Below are positions 27,176 to 36,100 of a stretch of DNA of 38,267 nucleotides, in pieces. The stretch is from Verrucomicrobiota bacterium. GTDB lineage: Bacteria > Verrucomicrobiota > Verrucomicrobiia > Opitutales > Oceanipulchritudinaceae. Each line of letters starts with the position of its first letter. The stretch's first letter is position 1. The notes under the pieces were generated by a model that worked only from the letters and a program-made list of their open reading frames with translations, did not search any database and had not been told where the DNA came from. Position numbers and translations under genes: made by a program. The stretch is taken from assembly GCA_009908535.1 (NCBI GenBank), contig JAAAOD010000043.1:1-38267 (forward strand), read 5' to 3'.

Positions 27176-27978
27176 AAATCAGTTTGTGCGTAACCACTTA
27201 CAATAAACCGGAAATTCTCGATAAGGTTCTTTCCGGAATCCGGAGAATGGGTGTTCTTCCGGAGGAAGTTATCATCTGCGACGACGGGTCCGGGCCGGAA
27301 ACCTCCGAGGTTATCCGCAACTGGCAAAGCGTTTTTCCGGTTCCCCTTCGTCATTGCTGGCAGGAGGATGATGGGTGGCGTGTCGCCGAAGTAAGGAATC
27401 TCGGGATCCGGCAAAGCAGCTGTGATTACATTGTTTTTCTGGATGGGGACTGCATTCCCGAGCGCCATTTTATTGCCGACCATCGCCAGCTTGCCAAACC
27501 CGGCCATGCCATCATGGGCGACCGCAGTCACGTGCGCGAATCCTGGGTTACCCGCTTTAACCCCGATCTGGCCACGGTGTTCTGGTTTGCCATCCGCAAT
27601 CGGCTCCGGAAGCGCAGCAATGCCTTTCGAAATCCGCTCGAAACACCGGTGGTGCACCGTTTCGACTCGGTCTCCCCGGAAGAGCTCGGGCACCTTGCGG
27701 TTGGCTGTAATCTCGGGGCATGGCAGAAGGACATTCTGGCGGTGAACGGATTCAACCAGTATTTGACCGGTTGGTACCTGGAAGACATCGAACTGGTCGC
27801 CCGGCTCCTTGCCGCGGGGATCAAGGCCGGAAAAGTGAGGCGTCGTGCCATCGTCTACCACCTTGACCATCCGGTACGGCCTTTCGACAAAGAGGCCGTC
27901 CTCGAACCGACAAGGGAAGTCTTTCGACGCAAATTAACCAGTACCACGAATGGACTGCGAAAGGGGAATGGGCAGTAA
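27172..27978 (+). CDS. Glycosyltransferase family 2 with galactosyltransferase-like C-terminal region
   Basis: ISLCVTTYNKPEILDKVLSGIRRMGVLPEEVIICDDGSG...GWRVAEVRNLGIRQSSCDYIVFLDGDCIPERHF...GWYLEDIELVARLLAAG. Confidence 0.93.
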   Translation: MKISLCVTTYNKPEILDKVLSGIRRMGVLPEEVIICDDGSGPETSEVIRNWQSVFPVPLRHCWQEDDGWRVAEVRNLGIRQSSCDYIVFLDGDCIPERHFIADHRQLAKPGHAIMGDRSHVRESWVTRFNPDLATVFWFAIRNRLRKRSNAFRNPLETPVVHRFDSVSPEELGHLAVGCNLGAWQKDILAVNGFNQYLTGWYLEDIELVARLLAAGIKAGKVRRRAIVYHLDHPVRPFDKEAVLEPTREVFRRKLTSTTNGLRKGNGQ

Positions 27979-28971
27979 ATGAAAACCGCTTTACTGGTAT
28001 ACTGGGGTATCCTATCGGGCATTGGGAAGGATGTCCGGATCGTTTCGCGCATTTTAGAAGCGAACGGGTATGGTGTGAAGCGGCTGCCGACCCGGCGCCG
28101 GGAAGACCGTAGGGAGCGGGTCGGCCATTTCCTTCGGCAGGCCCACCGCCTTTTTTTCCCTTACCCCCTGCAGGTCCATCTTGAGCAGATTCACCGGGAG
28201 CAGTTCCGGCTGGGACATCATAATTTTGTCTTCATCAATCCGGAGTGGACCGATGTGACCGTTTTTGGAAAAATGAAACAAATGCCGTGGATTCTCTGTA
28301 AAACCAGACACGGGGAGGCGTTGTGCCATGGTCTGGGATCCACGGTCAGGTACGTCGGCTTTACGAGCGAAGACTTGCTCGATTCCGTGGTGGAAAAGGA
28401 CTACAAGCTGTTCCTTCATGTCGCCGGGCGCAGTGCCTACAAGGGAACAAGAGCCCTGTACAATGTCTGGGCGAGGAACCCCCAATGGCCGAAACTTCAT
28501 ATTCTCCGGGCACGCATCAACCACTATGGGGAAGAAGAGGAAAGGCTGGGGTCATTGCCGAATGTGGAAGTGCATGAGGATTGGATGGCGGATGAAGACT
28601 TCCGCACCCTTTCCAACCAATGCGGAGTCCACCTGTGTCCGTCCGAAATGGAGGGGTTCGGACATACCTTGATGGAAGGGATGTCAACGGGGGCGATCCT
28701 CGTCGCAACCAATGGTTCCCCCATGAATGAACTCGTGCGGCCCGAAAGAGGATTTCTTGTCGAAGCGAAGGAGACCGGACGTAATTTCATGAGTCCGCGC
28801 TACGCTGTGAGCGAGGAGGCCCTTGAACAGACCATCACCAAGATTCTTGAGAAACCAGAGCGGGAATGCCGCGAGCTGGGGAGGGCCGCCCGATGCTTTT
28901 ACGAGGCGAATGATGCCGCCTTTCGATGCCGGATGCAGGAACTCGTGGAGGAGATCAACTCCCGCGGGTAG
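27979..28971 (+). CDS. Glycosyltransferase (GT4/GT-B-like)
   Basis: LFLHVAGRSAYKGTRALYNVW, HLCPSEMEGFGHTLMEGMSTGAILVATNGSPMNELV. Starts immediately after the preceding stop. Confidence 0.83.
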   Translation: MKTALLVYWGILSGIGKDVRIVSRILEANGYGVKRLPTRRREDRRERVGHFLRQAHRLFFPYPLQVHLEQIHREQFRLGHHNFVFINPEWTDVTVFGKMKQMPWILCKTRHGEALCHGLGSTVRYVGFTSEDLLDSVVEKDYKLFLHVAGRSAYKGTRALYNVWARNPQWPKLHILRARINHYGEEEERLGSLPNVEVHEDWMADEDFRTLSNQCGVHLCPSEMEGFGHTLMEGMSTGAILVATNGSPMNELVRPERGFLVEAKETGRNFMSPRYAVSEEALEQTITKILEKPERECRELGRAARCFYEANDAAFRCRMQELVEEINSRG

Positions 28972-28983
28972 CCCCTCCTTCCC

Positions 28984-30099
28984 TTACCATCGAGCCCGGA
29001 AACCGACGCCCGTACGTAGCCGGTCATACTGGAAAAAGTCCACGTTGGAGCTGCGATCGGAATAGCGAAGGGAGGCGGAGAGGCTTCCCCAACGGGAGAA
29101 TTTCCAGTTCAGGGAGGCCGTGGCGTAGTATTCCTCGTCTTCACGATCCTCCCCGGTCAAGCCTTCATAGGTGATGTCGGTGTAGCCGATCCCTGCGTTC
29201 GCCGACCAGTCCCGGTTGAGTTGCCGCCGGAAAATCACGGAGAGATCGAGGGACTCGGTGGTAAGGTCGCTGAAGGTTGTGTTCGTCTGGTAATTGCTGC
29301 GGATTGCGGAGCTGGTTGTTTCGTTGATCATCCATTCGAGGCTGCCAGCAAGATAAGGCGTGGTACTATCCTCCCGGTCCTCGAACGAGCGTTGCTGCAG
29401 GCCAACAGAAAGGGATCCGGTCACCTTGCTGAGTATTTGATCGCGGAGACCGACATACACGGTCACGGTGTCGTGTTCGCTGCGAATTTCGTCATCGGAA
29501 TCGGTCTTCTGGTAGGAAGCTCCCAGCTCGCCTGTCATTTCCTTGCGGATGGGAAAGCGGGCGGCAATACCGGCGTTTGTTCGCTGCACCTCGTCAAAGC
29601 GGTCTGAATCAGGATCCTCGAGCTGACTGCCGGCAGTTCCGACCAGCGTCAGCCGCTGATTGACCCGGTAGGTGAGTTCAGCGGCCAGGCCGTAGGTCCG
29701 TACGTTGACGATCTCACCGAGTGTCTCTTCACTCCGGGTCTGGGAATTCAGGATCAGGTCGACACTGAAGCTGAAACGATCCCCCTCGAACCGCTGGCCC
29801 GGGCTGACGCTCAGGTCGAACTTGAAATTCTCGTCGTCAAATTGCGAATTATCGAGGTAACGGATAAAGCGGATGCCGGCCGAAGCACGGATGGCCAATG
29901 TGGGTGACGGACGCGAGAAATGAAGGTCGGTGCCGAGGCTCCCGATGAAATCGGACAGCCCCTGGTTGCGGGCATTGATCTCCGAATCATAGCTGAAATC
30001 CCCCTGGAGGGAGAGGTCTACAGTAGATTCACCCAAGTTGAAGAGGGCCCATAAAGGACAGGGAAGGAGGAGAAGCAGGAACGGGGTCAGTTTCATCAC
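28984..30099 (-). CDS. Outer-membrane beta-barrel protein associated with EPS export
   Basis: Signal peptide MMKLTPFLLLLLPCPLWA; alternating amphipathic strands throughout; C-terminal strand ending in RTGVGFRARW (terminal aromatic). Overlaps the kinase stop by 4 bp. Confidence 0.75.
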   Translation of the reverse strand: MMKLTPFLLLLLPCPLWALFNLGESTVDLSLQGDFSYDSEINARNQGLSDFIGSLGTDLHFSRPSPTLAIRASAGIRFIRYLDNSQFDDENFKFDLSVSPGQRFEGDRFSFSVDLILNSQTRSEETLGEIVNVRTYGLAAELTYRVNQRLTLVGTAGSQLEDPDSDRFDEVQRTNAGIAARFPIRKEMTGELGASYQKTDSDDEIRSEHDTVTVYVGLRDQILSKVTGSLSVGLQQRSFEDREDSTTPYLAGSLEWMINETTSSAIRSNYQTNTTFSDLTTESLDLSVIFRRQLNRDWSANAGIGYTDITYEGLTGEDREDEEYYATASLNWKFSRWGSLSASLRYSDRSSNVDFFQYDRLRTGVGFRARW

Positions 30100-32228
30100 G
30101 AGGCCTTGCTTGGATAGTAGCTTTTGTATTTTCCGTAATCGGAATAGCGGTACACACCCAGATTGCGGGATTTTGTCCGGGAAACTTTGTTGACAATCAG
30201 CCCGAGGACCTGGGCATTGCTCTGTTCCAGCCGCAGCATGATCGCCTTGAGGGCCGACTTGCGATGCTTATTGATTTGGGTGAGGAAGAGAAAATGGTGA
30301 CCATATTTGCCGATGAGCCCTGCGTCCGGGAAAAGTCCCGAGGGAGGGGTGTCAATAATGACGATGTCATATCCATCCTGAAGGCGGCGAAGTTCGGTAC
30401 GGAATTCGTTGGATTCAATCCACTCGGTCGCCTCCACGGTTGTTTTGCAAGCGGGGAGAATGTCGAAATTTTCCGCGTAAGGAAGCGGTTCGCCGTTGTC
30501 GCCGTGCTCCTTGCGGATTTTGTCCAGATCCTCTTTCATTCGTCCCCCGACGGAAGGGCGGCGGAAATCACAGTCCATCAGAAGCGTCTTGTAATGGTGC
30601 CGGCTGAAGGAGGCGGCCAGGTTGATAGCGAGGAAGGATTTGCCCTCCTTTGGCAGGGCGCTCGTGATGATGAAGGTGTGCCCGGGCTGCAGGACTTTGT
30701 TGCGAAGGAGAATCTGGCTATGCAGCTGGCGGAATAATTCCGATGCCTGGGGATCCAGTTGCTTGAGGACGACGTTGTGAAGCTCCTTCAATCGGCGGGG
30801 GAATTTCCGTATCTCCCCGAGGAAGGGAACCTGGAGCTGTTGCTCGATATCGGCGGCCGTCTTCAAATTGAGGTTGAGGAAATGAATGGCGTAAGGGACC
30901 GTGCCGAAACAGGCGAGGAAAATAAAAACCGCCATCGAGTACATCTTGTTTTCATCCGGGAGGAAAGGCTTGGATGCCGGCCATGCACGATCGATCAAGC
31001 GCATGTTCGTCTCGTTGAGCTGGCTGGAGAGAAGAGCCTCGTTGAGGCGCTGGTGGACCTGCGTGAACAAGCGCTTGTTGGTGTCCAGTTTGCGACGGAG
31101 GACATTATATTCGATAGCCACCTGATCGAGCTCAAGGGCCTCTTTTTCGGCTTCCGCAAGAGCCTCTTCCAGCTTGCCGACCCGCATCCGCATTTCCTCA
31201 TGCTGCTTTCGGAAATCAGATACATTCTTTTTGATACTTTCCCGTATATCGGTCTCCAACTGCTCGAGGGCCGCTTCGTTTTCCACCATTTTCGGGTGCC
31301 TTTTGCCGTAGCGCAATTTCATGCTGGAACGCTCTCCGAGGAGGCTGTTTCTGCGTTCGAACTTCTGGGGGAGGCTTCCCATTTGGTTGATGGCGGGGAG
31401 TTTTGCCAACTCGTCCAGATCCATGTCGGTGCCCTCGATGGTCTCGAGGGTAGCGGACAAGTTGAGCAACTGGACGTTCGCCTCGTTCAGCCGCCCGCTG
31501 AGGTTTTTCATGCGGTCGACAATCAGGTTCTGGCTCTCCTCGAGAGAGACCAGGTTGCGCTCCTGACGGTAATTCTGCACCGCCATTTCAGCCCTTTCCA
31601 CCTTGAGTTTCAGCTCCTCGCTCTGGCGACGCAGAAAGCGAAGGGCCGATTCGTTGGTTTTCCGGGAACGTTCCGTAATGAAATTGAGAAACTCCTCGCT
31701 GAAGCGATTGGCAAGGAGGGCGGCCGCCTGCGGATTCCTGTGGTGGAATTCGAATTTAAAGAGATTGCCTCCCACCTGGGAGATTTTGTTCCCCCCCGCT
31801 ATGATTCCGTGCAGGCTGGGATCCTCGTTTGACCCGGGTGTCTTATAATCCCTGAGCAGAAGTTCGCGTTCGTCCGGGGTGAAGCTGTCGATTACCCGGG
31901 AGCGAAAGGAATTACTCCGAAGATCGGTCAGGTGTCCTTTCAGGATGAGGCTGGCGGTTCCGGGGTTGGTTCTGCCGCCCGCATTGTCGATATTCAGGAC
32001 CCGCTCCTTTTGCGGTTCAAAAACCATGATGGCCATCGACTTGTACAGGGGGATGGTCTGGGATTCCTTGTAGATGTAGAAGCCGGCCGTGGTGAGCGCG
32101 ACGAGCAGGGCAAGAAACCAGTGCTCCCGGATTATCCACAGGTAATCCAGCCAGCTTTTTTCGGTCATTAATTTGCTGGCTTTATCGGATCCCGGCGTGC
32201 TTGTGCTGGAGGATGACTCGGAAGACAT
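30096..32228 (-). CDS. Polysaccharide co-polymerase/tyrosine autokinase (Wzz domain fused to BY-kinase)
   Basis: N-terminal Wzz with two TM segments (HWFLALLVALTTAGFYI; MAVFIFLACFGTVPYAI) and a coiled coil; C-terminal Walker A SALPKEGKSFLAINLA, Walker A' LLMDCDFRRP, Walker B IVIIDTPPSG and Tyr-rich tail VYRYSDYGKYKSYYP. Confidence 0.94.
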   Translation of the reverse strand: MSSESSSSTSTPGSDKASKLMTEKSWLDYLWIIREHWFLALLVALTTAGFYIYKESQTIPLYKSMAIMVFEPQKERVLNIDNAGGRTNPGTASLILKGHLTDLRSNSFRSRVIDSFTPDERELLLRDYKTPGSNEDPSLHGIIAGGNKISQVGGNLFKFEFHHRNPQAAALLANRFSEEFLNFITERSRKTNESALRFLRRQSEELKLKVERAEMAVQNYRQERNLVSLEESQNLIVDRMKNLSGRLNEANVQLLNLSATLETIEGTDMDLDELAKLPAINQMGSLPQKFERRNSLLGERSSMKLRYGKRHPKMVENEAALEQLETDIRESIKKNVSDFRKQHEEMRMRVGKLEEALAEAEKEALELDQVAIEYNVLRRKLDTNKRLFTQVHQRLNEALLSSQLNETNMRLIDRAWPASKPFLPDENKMYSMAVFIFLACFGTVPYAIHFLNLNLKTAADIEQQLQVPFLGEIRKFPRRLKELHNVVLKQLDPQASELFRQLHSQILLRNKVLQPGHTFIITSALPKEGKSFLAINLAASFSRHHYKTLLMDCDFRRPSVGGRMKEDLDKIRKEHGDNGEPLPYAENFDILPACKTTVEATEWIESNEFRTELRRLQDGYDIVIIDTPPSGLFPDAGLIGKYGHHFLFLTQINKHRKSALKAIMLRLEQSNAQVLGLIVNKVSRTKSRNLGVYRYSDYGKYKSYYPSKAS

Positions 32229-32291
32229 GGTAAATAAGCTGAGTGGATAAAAAGGTCAGCGGTAGGTGCGGTAATCCGTTCGGCGGATTGA

Positions 32292-32951
32292 CTAGAAAAG
32301 CCGCTCGGGGACGAATATGATATCCTGCGGGTAGATTTGCACGAGTTCGCTTCTACGGCGTTTGTTGCCCCGGATCATTTTATCAAGATCGACCGTGAAT
32401 TTTTCCTCTTCGTTGGAGTTCGGCAGGGGCCTCCGGACCACGATATCGGATCGCTTGGCGTACTGCGAGAGGTCTCCCGCGAGGGTGATCGCTTCGAGGA
32501 TGTCAATGGAGGCCTCCCCTGAAGGAAACGTTTTCGCCCCCGGACTATTTACTTCCCCGAAAACATAAAACACTTTCTCCGCGTGTCTGACAATGGTGAC
32601 GGTCACCTGCGGGTGGATCAGATATTCCTCCTCGATAAACTGGTTTTCCAGGAATGATTCGGCTTCCCGAAGGGATTTCCCGGAGAGGTTGGTTCGACCC
32701 AGCAGGGGGATAATGATGACGCCGTTGGGGTCGATCTCCTGTTCCACGGAGAGGTCCGGTTCGTTAAAAACCCTGACGGCAATCACGTCTCCGCTTTGCA
32801 GGATATAAGTTGCCTCTTCCTGGGGAGGTGTTCCCTGACCCTGTGCAGAGAGGGGAAAGCAACAGGTGAGCAGGAAGCCCGCAATGAAGAGCGTCCGGGT
32901 GAAGGTGTTTTGTTCAGTACGCGACAGCACAGTAATTAATATACAAGACAA
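32292..32951 (-). CDS. Short polysaccharide export protein (OPX/Wza family, SLBB)
   Basis: YILQSGDVIAVRVFNEPDLSVEQEIDPNGVIIIPLLGRTNLSGKSLREAESFLENQF (Poly_export) plus VFYVFGEVNSPGAKTFPSGEASIDILEAITLAGDLSQYA (SLBB). ORF-track start is TTG; GTG at 32930 is an alternative. Confidence 0.92.
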   Translation of the reverse strand: MSCILITVLSRTEQNTFTRTLFIAGFLLTCCFPLSAQGQGTPPQEEATYILQSGDVIAVRVFNEPDLSVEQEIDPNGVIIIPLLGRTNLSGKSLREAESFLENQFIEEEYLIHPQVTVTIVRHAEKVFYVFGEVNSPGAKTFPSGEASIDILEAITLAGDLSQYAKRSDIVVRRPLPNSNEEEKFTVDLDKMIRGNKRRRSELVQIYPQDIIFVPERLF

Positions 32952-33127
32952 GACAACGGTAAGGTGAATTCAAGAGAAAGACCCGCAAACGACAAGGCAA
33001 AAAAACGAATGCTGGCCCACGTTGCCCCGACGAGCGCGTCCGGGAAGCCTGTCTTTACAGGGTTTTCATAATAAGATGCAATTGGGGTGGGCGCGGCGTA
33101 CTTCGGCGGGAGCTTGTTAAATACGCT

Positions 33128-36100
33128 GTGAAAAAGGCGGTTTGGCTTCCGGTCCTCTTCCTGAGGCGGATTCTGTCGGGCTATGGTGCCGCCACCATGA
33201 AAAGCAGCGCTCTGAACACCTTGATGAAGATGTTAGTTCCCCGGAAACGGCTTTTATCCTTTGCGGTAATCAGCTTGTTGATAGCCGGTTTCTGGAAAGC
33301 GGGCTTTACGCCCGAGCGGTCCGACGCCCCGGCGATGGAGAAAGCCGCTGAAGCCCGGATGGAGAAAGCAGAGTCTGCGTGGTTGCCAGCCAGCAGCGCC
33401 GAGGCGGTAGCGGCGACGCAGGAAGAGGCCGCCCCGCTTCTTCATTCGCCGTTTCTCGACACCGAGAATCTGGAGATGGAGGAGTGGCGCAGCCGGGCCG
33501 GTACGGTCGAGGGGATTTTCCGCCTGCGGGATGGGCGGCGCGTTGTTTTTTCGGCCCGCAAAAACAGGCAAGGCCATTTGTCCATTCGTTCCGCAGCGAT
33601 CGCCGGGGAGTACATTCTGCGCACGGACGACCTCCCCTGGTCTGCGTGGCAAGCCGAGAAATACTTCCGGCGCGGACGCATCCAAGTCTTAGAGTCCAAT
33701 AAGCACTTGACTCAAATCCGCGTACCGGCGGAGGACCTGAGAGCCATCGAAACATCGGAAACCATGCTGTTCCGGCATCTTGGGAAAGAACAAGTGGGGC
33801 GAAACGGCCTGGTCTACCCGGTTGCGGCACCTGATGATCCAAAGTACGCTGCCTCGTGGGCCCTTGCCAAGCTGGATCTCGAACCAGTCTGGGAGAAGTT
33901 CGGGTTTTCCCCGGAAGCTTCCCTTGCCCGCCGGCCGATTATCGCGGTGGTTGATAACGGGGCGCCTGCCGACTACCCGGATTATCATTACTGGGTGAAC
34001 GAGGATGAAGTTCCGGGAAACGGGATTGATGATGACGGGAATGGGTATGTCGATGACCTTACCGGGTATAATTTCCACCACTACAATTCCGACCTGAGCT
34101 TCAGCGGCGGGCATGGATCCTCCATCGCGAGGATTTCGGCCTCCATCACCAACAATGGATGGGGTTCGGCCAGCCCCGCCTCCTCGGCCGCGCTCATGCG
34201 GGTCAATTACTACGAAAAAGCTGCCGGCACCCATTGGGGGGCGCTTAGTGCAATGCTCTACGCCGGTGAGAACGGTGCCGATGTCATCAATTGCAGCTTT
34301 GTTTCGCAGATCGACACCATGTTCAGTTATGTCATCAGGGAAATCGGCCGTCATGGGGGCATCGTCGTCGCTGCCGCGGGCAACAACAGGATCAATCTTG
34401 ATGACGATTCCATGTATCCCGCTTCCTCTCCGGAGGCGAATGTCATTACGGTCGGTGCAAGCAATGCGGAGGATGAACGTGCCGCCTCCAACTTCAGCGC
34501 CACTCAGGTGGATGTGTTTGCACCCGGTGAGGTCACTTCTTTTGCGACGCCGCTTGTGACCTCCACCCTTGCCCTTCTACGGGCACTGGATCCTTCGGCG
34601 AGCTCAAGCGAGTTGATTGCCGCCGTGGTGGAGGGCGCGGATCCTGTTCACGCCCTTGAAGGCCTTTGCGTTGCCAATGGACGCTTGAACACTCGGGGCG
34701 CGGTGGAGTCGCTTCTCGGCATCTCCCTTTCCGAGGAAGCCGATTTGAAACCCGAGGCCCCTGAACCTCCCCAAGCCCCGGTTTTTGCAGATGTCGAGGC
34801 CAGCAGAGGCTCCATCAAGTTGAGCTGGTCAGAACTTGATGGGATCGACGGGTTTGAGATTCATTACAGTGAGGACGGGAATCCCTTCCTTCCCGTGGAG
34901 CCTTCCTCAATGCTTCCGGCCACTGTTACTTCCCTTGTCGTGGATGGATTGCTGGACGGAACGGACTACAAATTCCGCCTCCGCACCTATGCTGGCAGCC
35001 TCTATTCGGACTGGACTCCGTCGGCTCTTGTCGCGACCCCCGAATCCTCGCCCGAACCTGTCCAAGAGCCGGGACCTACTCCCGAGGTGGAAGGCCGGGT
35101 TCCCGCCCCCTTGCATTACTGGGATATCACGGGTGTGGATGGGAATCCGTTCGAGGATACCGCGACGCGGAACTACCCGATGCTGGTGGAGTCGGTTAAG
35201 GTGGTAAGTGATGAGATCGATGGACACGTGGATCAGGTGGCGGATGTGACGCCTGCCGGAAAAGCTTCCCTCGAGAGCGCGAATTCAACCAATCTTCAGA
35301 TCCGGGATGAGTACACCATTTCCTTCTGGGTGCGGCCATCGGCCGAAAGTCTTGTCGGGCGACCGGTATTATTTGAACAAGGGGGCGGATCGCGAGGCCT
35401 CTGCCTTCATCTGGATGAAGGCAGACTGGTCGCCGGCGCCTGGAATGCCGTTACTTCTGAAAGCGGATGGCAGGGTACCTGGCTACAGGGACCCGCACTC
35501 GCGGTTGAGGAATGGGTCCACATCGGTCTCACCCTCTCCGGAGGCGAAGAGGTCGGCGATTCCGGCTTGACGCTCCATATTAACGGGCAGGTTGTCGCGG
35601 AAGGCCCTGCCTCCCAGCTCTGGCGCCACAGTGATGGCATCGGAATAGGGACCGTGTCCGGGAAAGCCCGCGTAAATGGAGAGGTCGTCTCTTCAGCGGA
35701 TCCGTTCGCAGGTGCCTTCGATGACTTGGCCATCTGGCACACCAGTCTTTCGGAAGCGGAATTCCATGATTGGATCGGGATAACCTGTGGAAGGGATCGC
35801 CCTGCAGAAAATTGCCCTGCTCCGATATACGAACCAGCACCCGGGAGTCCCGTTGTCACCAAGCCGGATCCTAATGGCGAAGCCGAGGTTGTTGCGGAGA
35901 ATGAAGGGGGGGCCACTCCCGCGCAACAGGACATCTACAGCGCGCCGCAACTCGATGCCAATGGCAACGTTGTGGTGGTGGTCCCCGATCCTGCGCACTT
36001 CTGGGATTTTGAAGAAGGCAACGGCGCCTGGGCGATGGACGGAGGATATGATCCGGTGAACTTGAAAGTCACTGCATGTGATTGGGTTGCGGTCGGGAAC

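Noticed and set aside
30759-31832. 357-aa plus-strand ORF
   Set aside because: Antisense to the Wzz-BY-kinase gene, which has clear Walker motifs and Tyr tail; no domain in the plus-strand product.
32292-32951. Possible lipobox (LLTCC) in the OPX protein
   Set aside because: Residue before the first Cys is Thr and before the second is Cys, a poor fit to the L-x-[GAS]-C consensus; a standard signal peptide ending near SAQG seems more likely.
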